From JAPXRI01 sp033813635 (GTDB lineage Bacteria; Bacillota; Clostridia; Oscillospirales; QAMX01): a DNA stretch of 64,000 nt. Under the pieces are notes generated by a model. The model was not told the DNA's origin and made no database searches. It saw nothing but the letters and a program-made list of their open reading frames with translations. Made by a program: the position numbers and the translations under genes. The DNA is taken from positions 1-64,000 of the forward strand of contig JAPXRI010000012.1 in the NCBI GenBank assembly GCA_033813635.1, written 5' to 3'. Of the stretch, positions 49,389 through 57,392 are shown piece after piece; within the stretch, counting starts at the first letter, position 1; each line of letters opens with the position of its first letter.

Positions 49389-49898
49389 CTATTTTCTCCT
49401 CGAAATCCGGAGCTTGTAGAGAACGATCAGCTTTGAAAAGCCGAAATCATACAATAAAAACACGATGTTGGCCGCGATGATAAATATCAGGTATGCCAGC
49501 GGGATATCGGGCAGCACCGGCAGCGTTGAGAAGGAGCGGACGAGAAGGTACAAAACAGCCAGAGCCGCGTTGAAGTAAAGGATTTTTACCGCGTATTCCG
49601 TAACCGCTTTTCGTCTGGCCTCGGCCCAGGCTTTGAAAATCGGATAAAACCCGAATATCAGAATGTACAGAAAGACAAGGGATTTGTCCGGCACAATGAC
49701 GAGGGATACCGCGCCGACTGTGAAATAGCATAAAAGCGCGTATTTGAGACCGCACTCGATGAACGCAGCCGCGACAAACAGCCCCGCGATCGCGGCGAAG
49801 GTGACGGACAGCGTCGGCAGATAGGCGGAGACAAACATGAACGCGGCGGAAGCTGCGGCCATGATCGACGCAAAGGTCAGTTTCTTAGTCGGTTTCAT
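49389..49898 (-). CDS. Small polytopic membrane protein of unknown function
   Basis: A 169-residue protein with about five hydrophobic helices (around 10-30, 33-50, 53-68, 72-90, 105-125 and 132-152) separated by short basic loops such as KAWAEARRKAV. The overall look resembles S-components of ECF vitamin transporters or similar small permeases, but I see no motif that proves it. It starts six bases after the stop of the J-domain gene and ends where the HAD gene starts, so all three are coupled. Confidence 0.7.
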   Translation of the reverse strand: MKPTKKLTFASIMAAASAAFMFVSAYLPTLSVTFAAIAGLFVAAAFIECGLKYALLCYFTVGAVSLVIVPDKSLVFLYILIFGFYPIFKAWAEARRKAVTEYAVKILYFNAALAVLYLLVRSFSTLPVLPDIPLAYLIFIIAANIVFLLYDFGFSKLIVLYKLRISRRK

Positions 49899-49904
49899 AG
49901 GGGT

Positions 49905-50528
49905 TTAGCAGCATGGGATCAGGTCGCCGCCCATGCTCTCGCAGCAGCAGTCCGCGCAGATAAGCGAGGAACAGCAATCGCACGGGGAAACGCCTCCGTC
50001 GTAATAATCGCCGCGGTTGCGGTAAACGTCCCTCTGCTGGGCCATGCGGTTGTACGCGGCGGCGTATTCGGGGTTGCCGGGATCCATCGAGGTCGCCTGC
50101 CTGAAGCAGTCCCGCGCCTGATCCATCCAGCCGCGGCGGTAATAGATGCTGCCCATCAGAAAATACCACTCGGCGTCTCTGTCGCTTATCTGCATTAAAA
50201 GCTCTTCGGCCTTATCCAGGTTGCCGTAGCTGATGTTATTCCTGATCACCGCGTATGACGGGTTTCCGCCCCCGGAGCCTGAGTACTGGCCGGAGCTGTT
50301 ATTCGGCGCGGAGCTGTCGTATGAGGAGCCGGACTCGGAGCCGTGGCGCATATTCATGATTGTGTCGTAGGCGGAGTTGATCTCCTTCATTTTTTCCGCG
50401 GCGAGGTCCGCGATTGGGTTGTTTACGTAATTGTCGGGGTGGTATTTCTTGGCGAGCGTCCGGTATGCCTGCTTAACCTGTTCGTCGCTTGCGTTGGGGC
50501 TGACTCCGAGCACCTTGTAAGGGTCCAT
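49905..50528 (-). CDS. J-domain protein with TPR-like region and cysteine-rich tail
   Basis: A 207-residue protein in three parts. The N-terminal J domain (1-62) has YKVLGVSPNASDEQVKQAYR and the HPD motif (KKYHPDN), so it should stimulate a DnaK. A Ser/Gly-rich linker (62-88) leads to a TPR-like helical pair (WYFLMGSIYYRRGWMDQARD, then TSMDPGNPEYAAAYNRM). The last 25 residues contain nine cysteines in a CDCC/CADCCC/PCC pattern ending with MGGDLIPCC, suggesting metal binding. No DnaJ zinc finger or substrate domains are present. The gene follows DUF5685 by 47 bases; the two appear to be partners. Confidence 0.9.
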   Translation of the reverse strand: MDPYKVLGVSPNASDEQVKQAYRTLAKKYHPDNYVNNPIADLAAEKMKEINSAYDTIMNMRHGSESGSSYDSSAPNNSSGQYSGSGGGNPSYAVIRNNISYGNLDKAEELLMQISDRDAEWYFLMGSIYYRRGWMDQARDCFRQATSMDPGNPEYAAAYNRMAQQRDVYRNRGDYYDGGVSPCDCCSSLICADCCCESMGGDLIPCC

Positions 50529-50575
50529 TGCATTATCTCCGTTCGGAAGGTTTTAGATTGAATTCGAGATGCCTT

Positions 50576-51454
50576 TTATACTTTTTTTCTCTTTTTGCTC
50601 CGGTTTCCGGATATGACCTCGCTTAAAACGCCGCGCATGCCGAGGTAGACGATGTTGTCGACAACGGGGGTATACGGGCTCGCATCGAGGAGATCAAAAG
50701 CCGAGGCGGCGGAGGCAAGGGACATCTCGATTGTTTCCGACACCTCTTTTTTTATGTTATCCGGGAGCTTGCCGTCCGAAATGCCGTATTTTACGGCAAT
50801 CGGATTAAAGTTTTTCCGGGAACAGTCTTTTTCGTAATCGTCGACGGCGTCAAGCAGATAGACCGCCCTGCCGATATGGTAGAATAGCTCGCGCGTTATG
50901 CGCCGGTGCTTTTTGTCGTCCCAGAGCGCCGAGAAACCTGCGGTGATGTTTGCGAAAAAATCGGCGCACATATCGAGTATCTTATTTCTGTCCGTGGGCT
51001 CGGAACGCTCCGCCTCCGAGAGGGCGGCGAGGTTCCGTTCCGTCAGCGCCGCGAAATCTGGGAACTCGGCCGAGGCTTTTTTAAACCTGCGGGACAGATA
51101 GAGTTTAATGAAAAAGCCCGGAATTTTTTTAAAAAAGCCGCCGTCGGCGATAATGTCCAGCGCTTTATGGTAGGCCAGGATCACAGTCAACGCCGCTACC
51201 TTGCCCAGCGCGGGGTCGCCGCAGACGACGCGCTTTTTCCGAAAAGGGCTTATGGGACAGCGCTTGAAGCAGCACGCGGCGGAATCGCCGATCAGAAGGA
51301 GAGCGGGCAGAGTCATGTCGTAGCTGACCGCGAAACGGGAGAGGATTCCGTACTTATCCCGCAGCGCATGGCAGAGGCCGCAGTAGACGGACTTGTATTT
51401 TTCGTAATCCTTGATCTTCAGCTCCGGTTTGCATGGCCGAACGTAACCGTACAT
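50576..51454 (-). CDS. DUF5685-family protein
   Basis: A 292-residue protein beginning MYGYVRPCKPELKIKDYEKY and continuing with VYCGLCHALRDKYG, the recognisable start of DUF5685. Conserved cysteines occur at about 8, 25, 28, 61, 62 and 66. The rest is helical. Near residue 222 is LLDAVDDYEKDCSRKNFNP, which resembles the second aspartate-rich motif of squalene/phytoene-synthase-fold proteins. This likeness is my inference, and no first DxxxD motif is obvious. Function is not established. A promoter lies just upstream, and the J-domain protein gene follows. Confidence 0.82.
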   Translation of the reverse strand: MYGYVRPCKPELKIKDYEKYKSVYCGLCHALRDKYGILSRFAVSYDMTLPALLLIGDSAACCFKRCPISPFRKKRVVCGDPALGKVAALTVILAYHKALDIIADGGFFKKIPGFFIKLYLSRRFKKASAEFPDFAALTERNLAALSEAERSEPTDRNKILDMCADFFANITAGFSALWDDKKHRRITRELFYHIGRAVYLLDAVDDYEKDCSRKNFNPIAVKYGISDGKLPDNIKKEVSETIEMSLASAASAFDLLDASPYTPVVDNIVYLGMRGVLSEVISGNRSKKRKKV

Positions 51455-51475
51455 TATCCTGTCTCCAGTTTTATT

Positions 51476-51504
51476 ATTCTACTATGAAACAAACGAAATA
51501 ACAA
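51476..51504 (-). promoter_or_regulatory. Promoter of the DUF5685-J-domain unit
   Basis: TTGTTA (51499-51504) and TAGAAT (51476-51481), 17-base spacer, on the minus strand. Confidence 0.65.
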
Positions 51505-51543
51505 TAGAAAACGCAAATATTTAACAAATAAGCGCGAAAAAAT

Positions 51544-53682
51544 TCATATTGCGTGCTCGGTCCGCTCCAGCACCTCGAGCTGCATGTTTTTATTCAGTTT
51601 GGTGAAATAATCGCTGTAGCCGCCGATTCGGACCACAAGGTCGGCGTACTCCTCAGGATGCTCCATCGCCCGCCTCAGCGTCTCGCCGTCGCAGACGTTG
51701 ATCTGCAGCTCGAAGCCCCCGCGAGCCATAAAGGTTTTAATGATATGCCGCATTTTCTCGAAGGATTCGCCGGAGAAAACGGATTTTGAAAATTTCATGT
51801 TCACGGCGATGCCGCCGATGAACGGGGAATGGTCCCATTTTGTCGACGACAGGATCGAGGCGGTCGGGCCGTTTTTCTCCCTGCTCTGGGCCGGGCCGCT
51901 GCCGTCGCCGAAGGGGAAGCCGGCGCGCCGTCCGTCCGGAGTGGCACCGGTCTGGGAGCCGAGGTGCTCGTGCATGACCCAGCAGAAAAGGCTCGGGATA
52001 AATCTGTCGCCCCTGGCCGTCCTATGCTTCGAAGTTTCGGCAAGTATCCAGCCGTTGATCCTGCTTACGAGGGAGTCAACCTCGTCGCAGTCGTTTCCGT
52101 ATTTTTCAAGCATGTTATTAATGCGCGAAAGCAATACCGGGTCGTTCTTATAATCCGAGGCCAGCGCCGCCGACAGGGCCTCGAACGTGAGTTCGCCGGT
52201 GTTGTAGATCATCTTTTTAATCGTCCAGAGGGAGTCGCAGAGGTTGGCGACACCGACAAACGAGGGCATGATCCAGTTATATCGGGCTCCGCCCATGTCA
52301 ATGTCTTTTCCCCTCTCGAGGCAGTCGTTCACAAAGCTCGAGACGAGCGGGTCCCCGCCCAATCGCATGCGGCCGAGCTGCTGCCGGTTTTGGTCGATTG
52401 CCTCTAGCCGCACCTTCTCGGCAAGCAGCTCCCGGTAAGCTGCGGTGAACGCCTCGAAGTCCGCCGGAGCGGGTCGCTTTTTATCGTTTATTTGGGCGAG
52501 AAGATCCAGCAAAAGGGAGGAGAGGTTGATATACGGGCTTGCGACCCAGACGGCGGAGCAGGCGCAGGGGGTTATTTCGACGCAGGTGCTGTGGGTATAA
52601 AGGCAGGCCTCGGAATCAGAGAGGCCGTAGCTTTTCAGGCCGCGGGTAATCGTCTCGTCGTTGAAAAGTGCGGGGTGCGTGCAGCCGGCCGCGAGCTTCT
52701 CCATAGCGAGGTCCAGAAGCTCTTCGGGGGTGTCGCTGTCGACGCAGAGGCCGACGCCCGGGTAGATCATGCGCGTATAGCCGATGCTCTGAATAAAAAG
52801 ATATGTGAGTGGGTTTGTGACGTCTTTCCCGGCGGCGTCCCTTCCGCCCACCATGAAGCCTATTGCGAGACCCCGGGGAATATACTCGTTGTCCAGAATG
52901 TCGCGGCAGCAGATCAGCTCGAGAGCGGACTCGGGCGTGAGCTTTCCGGCGGCCACGTCGCTCAGATAGAAGCGGAGGAGGTATCTGTCGGGCCTGCCGA
53001 GCTGGTAGAGGCCGTTTAAAAGAAAGGTCACGAAATGGACGCTCTGCAGCGCCTCATGAAAGCTTTCCGCGGGGTATTTCGGCACCCGCGAGAGAACGCG
53101 GGAGATCTCCCTCAGCTCGGCGGCGCGTTCCGGGTCGCTTTCGGTCTCGGAGAGCTTCAGCGCGAACTCGGAGTAGCGCCCGGCAAAGCGCTCAAGCGCC
53201 GAGAGGGAAACCGCGCAGGCCCTGTAAAAATCGTCCTTCTCAATATTTTCGGGGTCGTCCAGGTCGAGACACGCGCGCTTTTCCTCTATTTCGCGGATAA
53301 TCCCGGAGGTGCCGAGGGACAGAAGCTTTTCGTAGTCGATCGCCATATGGGAAGCCTGACCGCCGGTGCTCGGGAGGGCGTCGAAGCCCCGCACGGCGCG
53401 AAAGGCGTTTCTAATTTCAAGCTCTTCTTTTGTAAGGGGCCTGTAGCAGGGCTTGCCGACAATCAGCTCATAGGGGTCGATGACCGGCGTCATATTGTCG
53501 AGCATAACGGCCGCCGCGAGGCCGCGGCGGAGAATATGGCTCTCCCGGCGGGAGTCGAGCCAGCCCTTCAGGTAATAGAATTCTCCCTCCTCGCTTCTGC
53601 AGGAGGGGGGATTTGCGGAGAGCGCGTGGGCGCGGAGTTTTTCTATACGGGCGAGTGCGGCCGGACTGAGCTCTGTTTGCAT
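51544..53682 (-). CDS. Glycyl radical enzyme, CxE (dehydratase-like) type
   Basis: Oxygen-sensitive radical enzyme of the PFL/diol-dehydratase superfamily, 712 residues. The glycyl-radical loop is VVRIGGYSDYF, 25 residues from the end. The thiyl cysteine lies in STCVEITP, so the Cys-x-Glu of dehydratase-type members is present rather than the Cys-Cys of pyruvate formate-lyase. The chain is shorter than most members (about 780-850). No activating radical-SAM enzyme is encoded in the window, so activation must come in trans. The start is placed at ATG 53682 (GGGG site) because the promoter start point falls at the earlier ATG 53715. Substrate unknown. Confidence 0.9.
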   Translation of the reverse strand: MQTELSPAALARIEKLRAHALSANPPSCRSEEGEFYYLKGWLDSRRESHILRRGLAAAVMLDNMTPVIDPYELIVGKPCYRPLTKEELEIRNAFRAVRGFDALPSTGGQASHMAIDYEKLLSLGTSGIIREIEEKRACLDLDDPENIEKDDFYRACAVSLSALERFAGRYSEFALKLSETESDPERAAELREISRVLSRVPKYPAESFHEALQSVHFVTFLLNGLYQLGRPDRYLLRFYLSDVAAGKLTPESALELICCRDILDNEYIPRGLAIGFMVGGRDAAGKDVTNPLTYLFIQSIGYTRMIYPGVGLCVDSDTPEELLDLAMEKLAAGCTHPALFNDETITRGLKSYGLSDSEACLYTHSTCVEITPCACSAVWVASPYINLSSLLLDLLAQINDKKRPAPADFEAFTAAYRELLAEKVRLEAIDQNRQQLGRMRLGGDPLVSSFVNDCLERGKDIDMGGARYNWIMPSFVGVANLCDSLWTIKKMIYNTGELTFEALSAALASDYKNDPVLLSRINNMLEKYGNDCDEVDSLVSRINGWILAETSKHRTARGDRFIPSLFCWVMHEHLGSQTGATPDGRRAGFPFGDGSGPAQSREKNGPTASILSSTKWDHSPFIGGIAVNMKFSKSVFSGESFEKMRHIIKTFMARGGFELQINVCDGETLRRAMEHPEEYADLVVRIGGYSDYFTKLNKNMQLEVLERTEHAI

Positions 53683-53694
53683 ATCGATAACCCC

Positions 53695-53723
53695 TGTACA
53701 AACCTCATATTTCATAGTATAAT
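53695..53723 (+). promoter_or_regulatory. Probable promoter of argH
   Basis: TGTACA (53695-53700) and TATAAT (53718-53723), 17-base spacer. Its -10 box overlaps the -10 box of the opposite promoter of the glycyl radical enzyme gene. Confidence 0.55.
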
Positions 53724-53750
53724 TATATTATATTCGGTCGGGCTTTTCAA
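53722..53750 (-). promoter_or_regulatory. Promoter of the glycyl radical enzyme gene
   Basis: TTGAAA (53745-53750) and TATAAT (53722-53727), 17-base spacer, minus strand. The predicted start point lies at about 53715, which moves the likely translation start to 53682. Confidence 0.75.
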
Positions 53751-53796
53751 TAGCCGGGGATATTTTATAACATTTAAGGCGGGGTCGGCGCGCAAT

Positions 53797-55179
53797 ATGA
53801 AGCTTTGGACGGGCAGATTTTCAAAAGAGGCGGATACGAGGGTCAACGATTTTAACTCGTCGATCCGTTTTGACAGGCGTCTTGTGAATCAGGATATCTT
53901 GGGAAGCGTCGCCCACGCGAAGATGCTGGGAAAATGCGGCATTATCACGGAAAAAGAGGCAAAAGACCTGGTTGAGGAGCTCGAAAAGCTGAAAAACGAG
54001 ATCGCCGAGGGGAAGACGGCGGTGCGTGACGACGCCGAGGACATCCACACGTTTATCGAGGAGGAGCTTACCGCCCGCCTTGGCGATACGGGTAAAAAGC
54101 TGCACACCGCGCGCAGCCGGAACGACCAGGTGGCGACGGATTTCAAGCTCTACGTCCGGGAGGAGACGCTTGGAATCAGGTCGGCTCTGCGCGATTTCGT
54201 CGGCGCGCTGTGTAAAATCGCGGAACAAAATCTGGACGCGGTGATGCCCGGATATACGCACCTGCAGCGCGCCCAGCCCGTCACGTTCGCGCACCACATT
54301 GCGGCGTACGCGCAGATGTTTTTACGGGACTGCGGGCGGCTGACGGATGCCTACGAGAGGGCGTGCGAGTGCCCGCTGGGCGCCGGCGCCCTCGCGACGA
54401 CGACCTATGATATCGACAGGCAGATGACCGCAGAAGCGCTGGGCTTTGACCGGCCGGGGGAAAACAGCATAGACTGCGTCTCCGACAGGGATTTCGCGCT
54501 GGAGTTTCTGGCGGACCTGTCTATAGTGATGGTGCATCTTTCGCGCTTTGCAGAGGAGATCATACTCTGGAGTTCGCACGAGTTTAGATTTATCGAGCTT
54601 GACGACGCCTTCGCTACGGGCTCGTCGATCATGCCCCAGAAGAAAAACCCGGACGTAGCTGAGCTGGCGCGCGGAAAAGCCGGAAGAGTATTCGGAGACC
54701 TGGCGTCGCTGCTCACCGCGATGAAAGGCCTGCCGCTGGCGTATAATAAGGACATGCAGGAGGACAAGGAAGCGGTTTTCGACGCCGTCGATACCGTAAG
54801 GCTATGTCTTTCGGCGTTTATTCCGATGTGCGAGACTATGAAGGTCAGAAAAGACCGCATGAGAGCGGCCGCGGCGGGCGGCTTCATCAACGCGACGGAC
54901 TGCGCAGACTACCTTGTCTCCAAGGGTATGCCGTTCAGGGACGCGTACAAGACGGTCGGCGCAATCGTGAAGTACTGTACTGAAAACGACAAAAGCCTCG
55001 AGACGCTTAATATCAGCGAGTACAGGGCATTTTCGCCGCTGTTCCGGGAAGACGTTTACGGCGCGATATCCCTTGAAAAATGCGTCGAGGGCAGGAAAAC
55101 CCTCGGGGGACCGGCGCCTGCAGAGGTCGAAAGGCAGCTAAAAAAGATTAGGGAAAATTCGGAGAGATTCAAGGACTAA
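53797..55179 (+). CDS. argH: Argininosuccinate lyase
   Basis: Last step of arginine synthesis: argininosuccinate gives arginine and fumarate. The 460-residue chain begins MKLWTGRFSKEADTRVNDF, the family start. HTARSRNDQVATD is near 108, TPGYTHLQRAQPV-like GYTHLQRAQPVTFAHH near 150 and the signature loop GSSIMPQKKNPD near 275. The open frame extends upstream to 53035, but that part is antisense to the glycyl radical gene and not protein-like for ArgH. AAGGCGGGG precedes ATG 53797. No argG is present nearby. It is followed by a helicase gene after three bases. Confidence 0.97.
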   Translation: MKLWTGRFSKEADTRVNDFNSSIRFDRRLVNQDILGSVAHAKMLGKCGIITEKEAKDLVEELEKLKNEIAEGKTAVRDDAEDIHTFIEEELTARLGDTGKKLHTARSRNDQVATDFKLYVREETLGIRSALRDFVGALCKIAEQNLDAVMPGYTHLQRAQPVTFAHHIAAYAQMFLRDCGRLTDAYERACECPLGAGALATTTYDIDRQMTAEALGFDRPGENSIDCVSDRDFALEFLADLSIVMVHLSRFAEEIILWSSHEFRFIELDDAFATGSSIMPQKKNPDVAELARGKAGRVFGDLASLLTAMKGLPLAYNKDMQEDKEAVFDAVDTVRLCLSAFIPMCETMKVRKDRMRAAAAGGFINATDCADYLVSKGMPFRDAYKTVGAIVKYCTENDKSLETLNISEYRAFSPLFREDVYGAISLEKCVEGRKTLGGPAPAEVERQLKKIRENSERFKD

Positions 55180-55182
55180 AAA

Positions 55183-56337
55183 ATGGAACAGGATAAAAAT
55201 GAGGAGACCGGTGTGATCGAACTGGCGCCGGAGATAAAGAAAGCGCTCGACGAGCTCGGCTTTACACAGATGACCGAGGTTCAGAGGAAGACGATACCCG
55301 CGGTCAGGACCGGAGCCGACGTGGTCGTCAAAGCCCCGACGGGGACCGGGAAAACCTTTGCCTTCGGAATTCCGATCGTCGAGGGGATCGACAGGGAGTC
55401 GGACAGGGTGCAGGTGATGATCCTCGCGCCGACGAGGGAGCTGGCGACTCAAATCAATACCGAGCTTAGGAAGCTCACCGCGTTCACCGAAGGCGTCAGA
55501 ACGGCGGTGGTATACGGCGGTCAGCCGATAGAGAAGCAGATCGCCGCGCTGAAGAAGAGGCCGCAGATCGTCGTCGGCACGCCCGGACGGATTCTCGACC
55601 ATATGGGAAGGCACACGATCAAAACCGACGCGGTCAGGTGCGCGGTGCTCGACGAGGCCGACAAGATGCTCGACATGGGCTTTTTCAAGGATGTCACGAA
55701 GATACTGGATAAGCTCCCGAAGGAAAAGCAGCTCTGCCTGTTCTCCGCGACGATCACGCGGGAAGTCATGGACATCATGTGGCTCTACCAGCGCGACGCG
55801 ATCGAGATTACCGTCGCACCGACGGAGGGGAACGAGCCGAAGATCAAGCAGTACAGCATTTTTATGCAGAGACAGGAGAAAATGAGAGCGCTGTTCCGGA
55901 TTCTCGACACGTATAAATACGACAGCGTGATCGTTTTCTGCAACACCAAGCGCATGACCGAGCGGGCCTGCCGCGAGCTCAGGCAGAAGGGCTACGACGC
56001 CGAAGCGCTGAGCAGCGACGTCAACCAAAGGACAAGAATGAAGATAATGGACAGCTTCAAAGCCCATACGCTGAGGATTTTGGTGGCCACCGACGTCGCC
56101 GCCCGAGGGATAGACGTATCGGATGTGGAGGCTGTTATAAACTACGATATGCCTGACGACAATACCTATTACCTCCACCGCATAGGCAGGACCGGCAGAG
56201 CCCGGAAAGAGGGCGTCTCATATGTCTTCTACGACGCGACGGAGTACGGAAGGCTGAAGGATATCATAAAATATACCCATTCGGACATTATCCCGATGCG
56301 TTTCAACGCGGAAGGGAAGCTGGAAAAGGCGGAATAG
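55183..56337 (+). CDS. DEAD-box RNA helicase
   Basis: ATP-dependent RNA helicase of 384 residues, the bare two-domain core. The Q-motif FTQMTEVQRKTIP is near 28 and motif I APTGTGKT near 52. Ia PTRELA, DEAD as VLDEADKMLDMGF (near 155), SAT as FSATITREV, and the second-domain motifs VATDVAARGIDV and HRIGRTGRARK follow. The C-terminal tail is short, without an RNA-binding extension, unlike DbpA/CsdA. Likely roles are ribosome assembly or mRNA decay. It is transcribed with argH and followed by a strong terminator. Confidence 0.94.
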   Translation: MEQDKNEETGVIELAPEIKKALDELGFTQMTEVQRKTIPAVRTGADVVVKAPTGTGKTFAFGIPIVEGIDRESDRVQVMILAPTRELATQINTELRKLTAFTEGVRTAVVYGGQPIEKQIAALKKRPQIVVGTPGRILDHMGRHTIKTDAVRCAVLDEADKMLDMGFFKDVTKILDKLPKEKQLCLFSATITREVMDIMWLYQRDAIEITVAPTEGNEPKIKQYSIFMQRQEKMRALFRILDTYKYDSVIVFCNTKRMTERACRELRQKGYDAEALSSDVNQRTRMKIMDSFKAHTLRILVATDVAARGIDVSDVEAVINYDMPDDNTYYLHRIGRTGRARKEGVSYVFYDATEYGRLKDIIKYTHSDIIPMRFNAEGKLEKAE

Positions 56338-56351
56338 CATTAAACGGCAGC

Positions 56352-56384
56352 AAAGGACCGATGCGACCGGCATCGGTCCTTTTA
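56352..56384 (+). terminator. Terminator of argH-helicase
   Basis: Stem AAAGGACCGATGC with GCATCGGTCCTTT (56352-56364 and 56370-56382), 5-base loop, followed by TTTTATATC. Confidence 0.9.
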
Positions 56385-56470
56385 TATCAGGCACTGCTCC
56401 GGCCTGAAATAAAAAACGCTCAAAACATCAGGAAAACGCCGGAAGTCTCTGCTATACTGTAGGCACAATC

Positions 56471-57290
56471 ATGATTGTTTTAAGAAGAACGGCGATGAGA
56501 AACTTTATGATTTTGACGGAGTCGATCAATTTCATAGAGAGCGGGACTATGCGAACCGATCACTCGCACGGATATCGCGGACTATTGCTATGTCTCGCTT
56601 TCCACCCTCGAAAAGCTTTTCCGGTATGCGCTCAATATAGGCATCAGGGACTATATCGAAAGGCGGCGCATGGCCCAAGCCGCGGAAGACATTGTAAAAA
56701 CCGATGTGAGCGTCACGGACATCTCGATGAAATAACAGTACGGCTCCGCCGAGGTATTTTCGCGTACGTTCAAACGGGTGTGGAACGTGAATCCCTCGGA
56801 ATTCAAGGAAAGCCGGAGATGCACGGGTATTTTTCCGATAATCAACTTTGACTGCAGTAAGGGAGATGATCTGTACATGGCGCGGAAAAAGTCGACATCA
56901 GCGACGCGTACGATTGCCTGCGTGAAAAAAAGCGGCTACGTCCTTTGTTTCGATATACAAAACCTCACTGAAATCAACGGCATTTCGCTGAAGGCCGGGG
57001 ACAGGGCGATCCTTGAGGCGGTAGAGCGCATTGACGGGGCCGCCATAGACGAGATGCTTCTGTTGCGGATCGGCGGCGACAAGTTCGCGCTTATTACCGG
57101 GCTTTACGACCTTGCGGAGGCAGAAGCGCTCCGGGACGAGGTTTTGAAGCGCAACGGCGAGCCGGTTGAGTTCGAGGGAAAGAATCTGCCGTTTTCGCTC
57201 TGGTGCGGAATAACGGTGATGCCGGAGCCGCTCCGATACGGCGAGTTTTTCACCGATATGCACGCCGCGATAGAAAAAAGCAAAGCGTAG
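56471..57290 (+). pseudogene. Broken AraC-type regulator with C-terminal GGDEF-like domain
   Basis: Three consecutive reading segments make one protein when two lesions are undone. Frame 1 (56471 to about 56548) encodes the start to NFIESG. After a one-base insertion near 56549 the text continues as LCEPITRTDIADYCYVSLST and RYALNIGIRDYIERRRMAQA, the first AraC HTH. A TAA at 56732-56734 then interrupts DISMK/QYGSAEVFSRTFKRVW, where AraC proteins have Tyr, so TAY to TAA is likely. The HTH ends with NPSEFKE. From about 56930 the protein continues into a GGDEF-like fold (CFDIQNLTEINGISLKAGDR) with RIGGDKF at 57067-57087 in place of GGDEF. The last segment is open to 57290 and could still be made separately. 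Confidence 0.82.
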
Positions 57291-57305
57291 ATATATCAGC
57301 ATTCA

Positions 57306-57346
57306 AAAAGGCCTTGTTTTCCGCGCCGTGAAAACAAGGCCTTTTT
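57306..57346. terminator. Bidirectional terminator, regulator remnant and purine operon
   Basis: Stem AAAAAGGCCTTGTTTT with AAAACAAGGCCTTTTT and a loop around CCGCGCCGTG, with T-rich flanks on both strands. It ends the purC-purD operon on the minus strand, about 47 bases past the purD stop. Confidence 0.9.
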
Positions 57347-57392
57347 CGATTTAAACCGCGGGATATAACTTGGGGCAGAACAGCGCGCTATA

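Noticed and set aside
53035..53796. N-terminal extension of argH
   Set aside because: The extension is antisense to the glycyl radical gene and unlike any ArgH; the family start with its ribosome site is at 53797.
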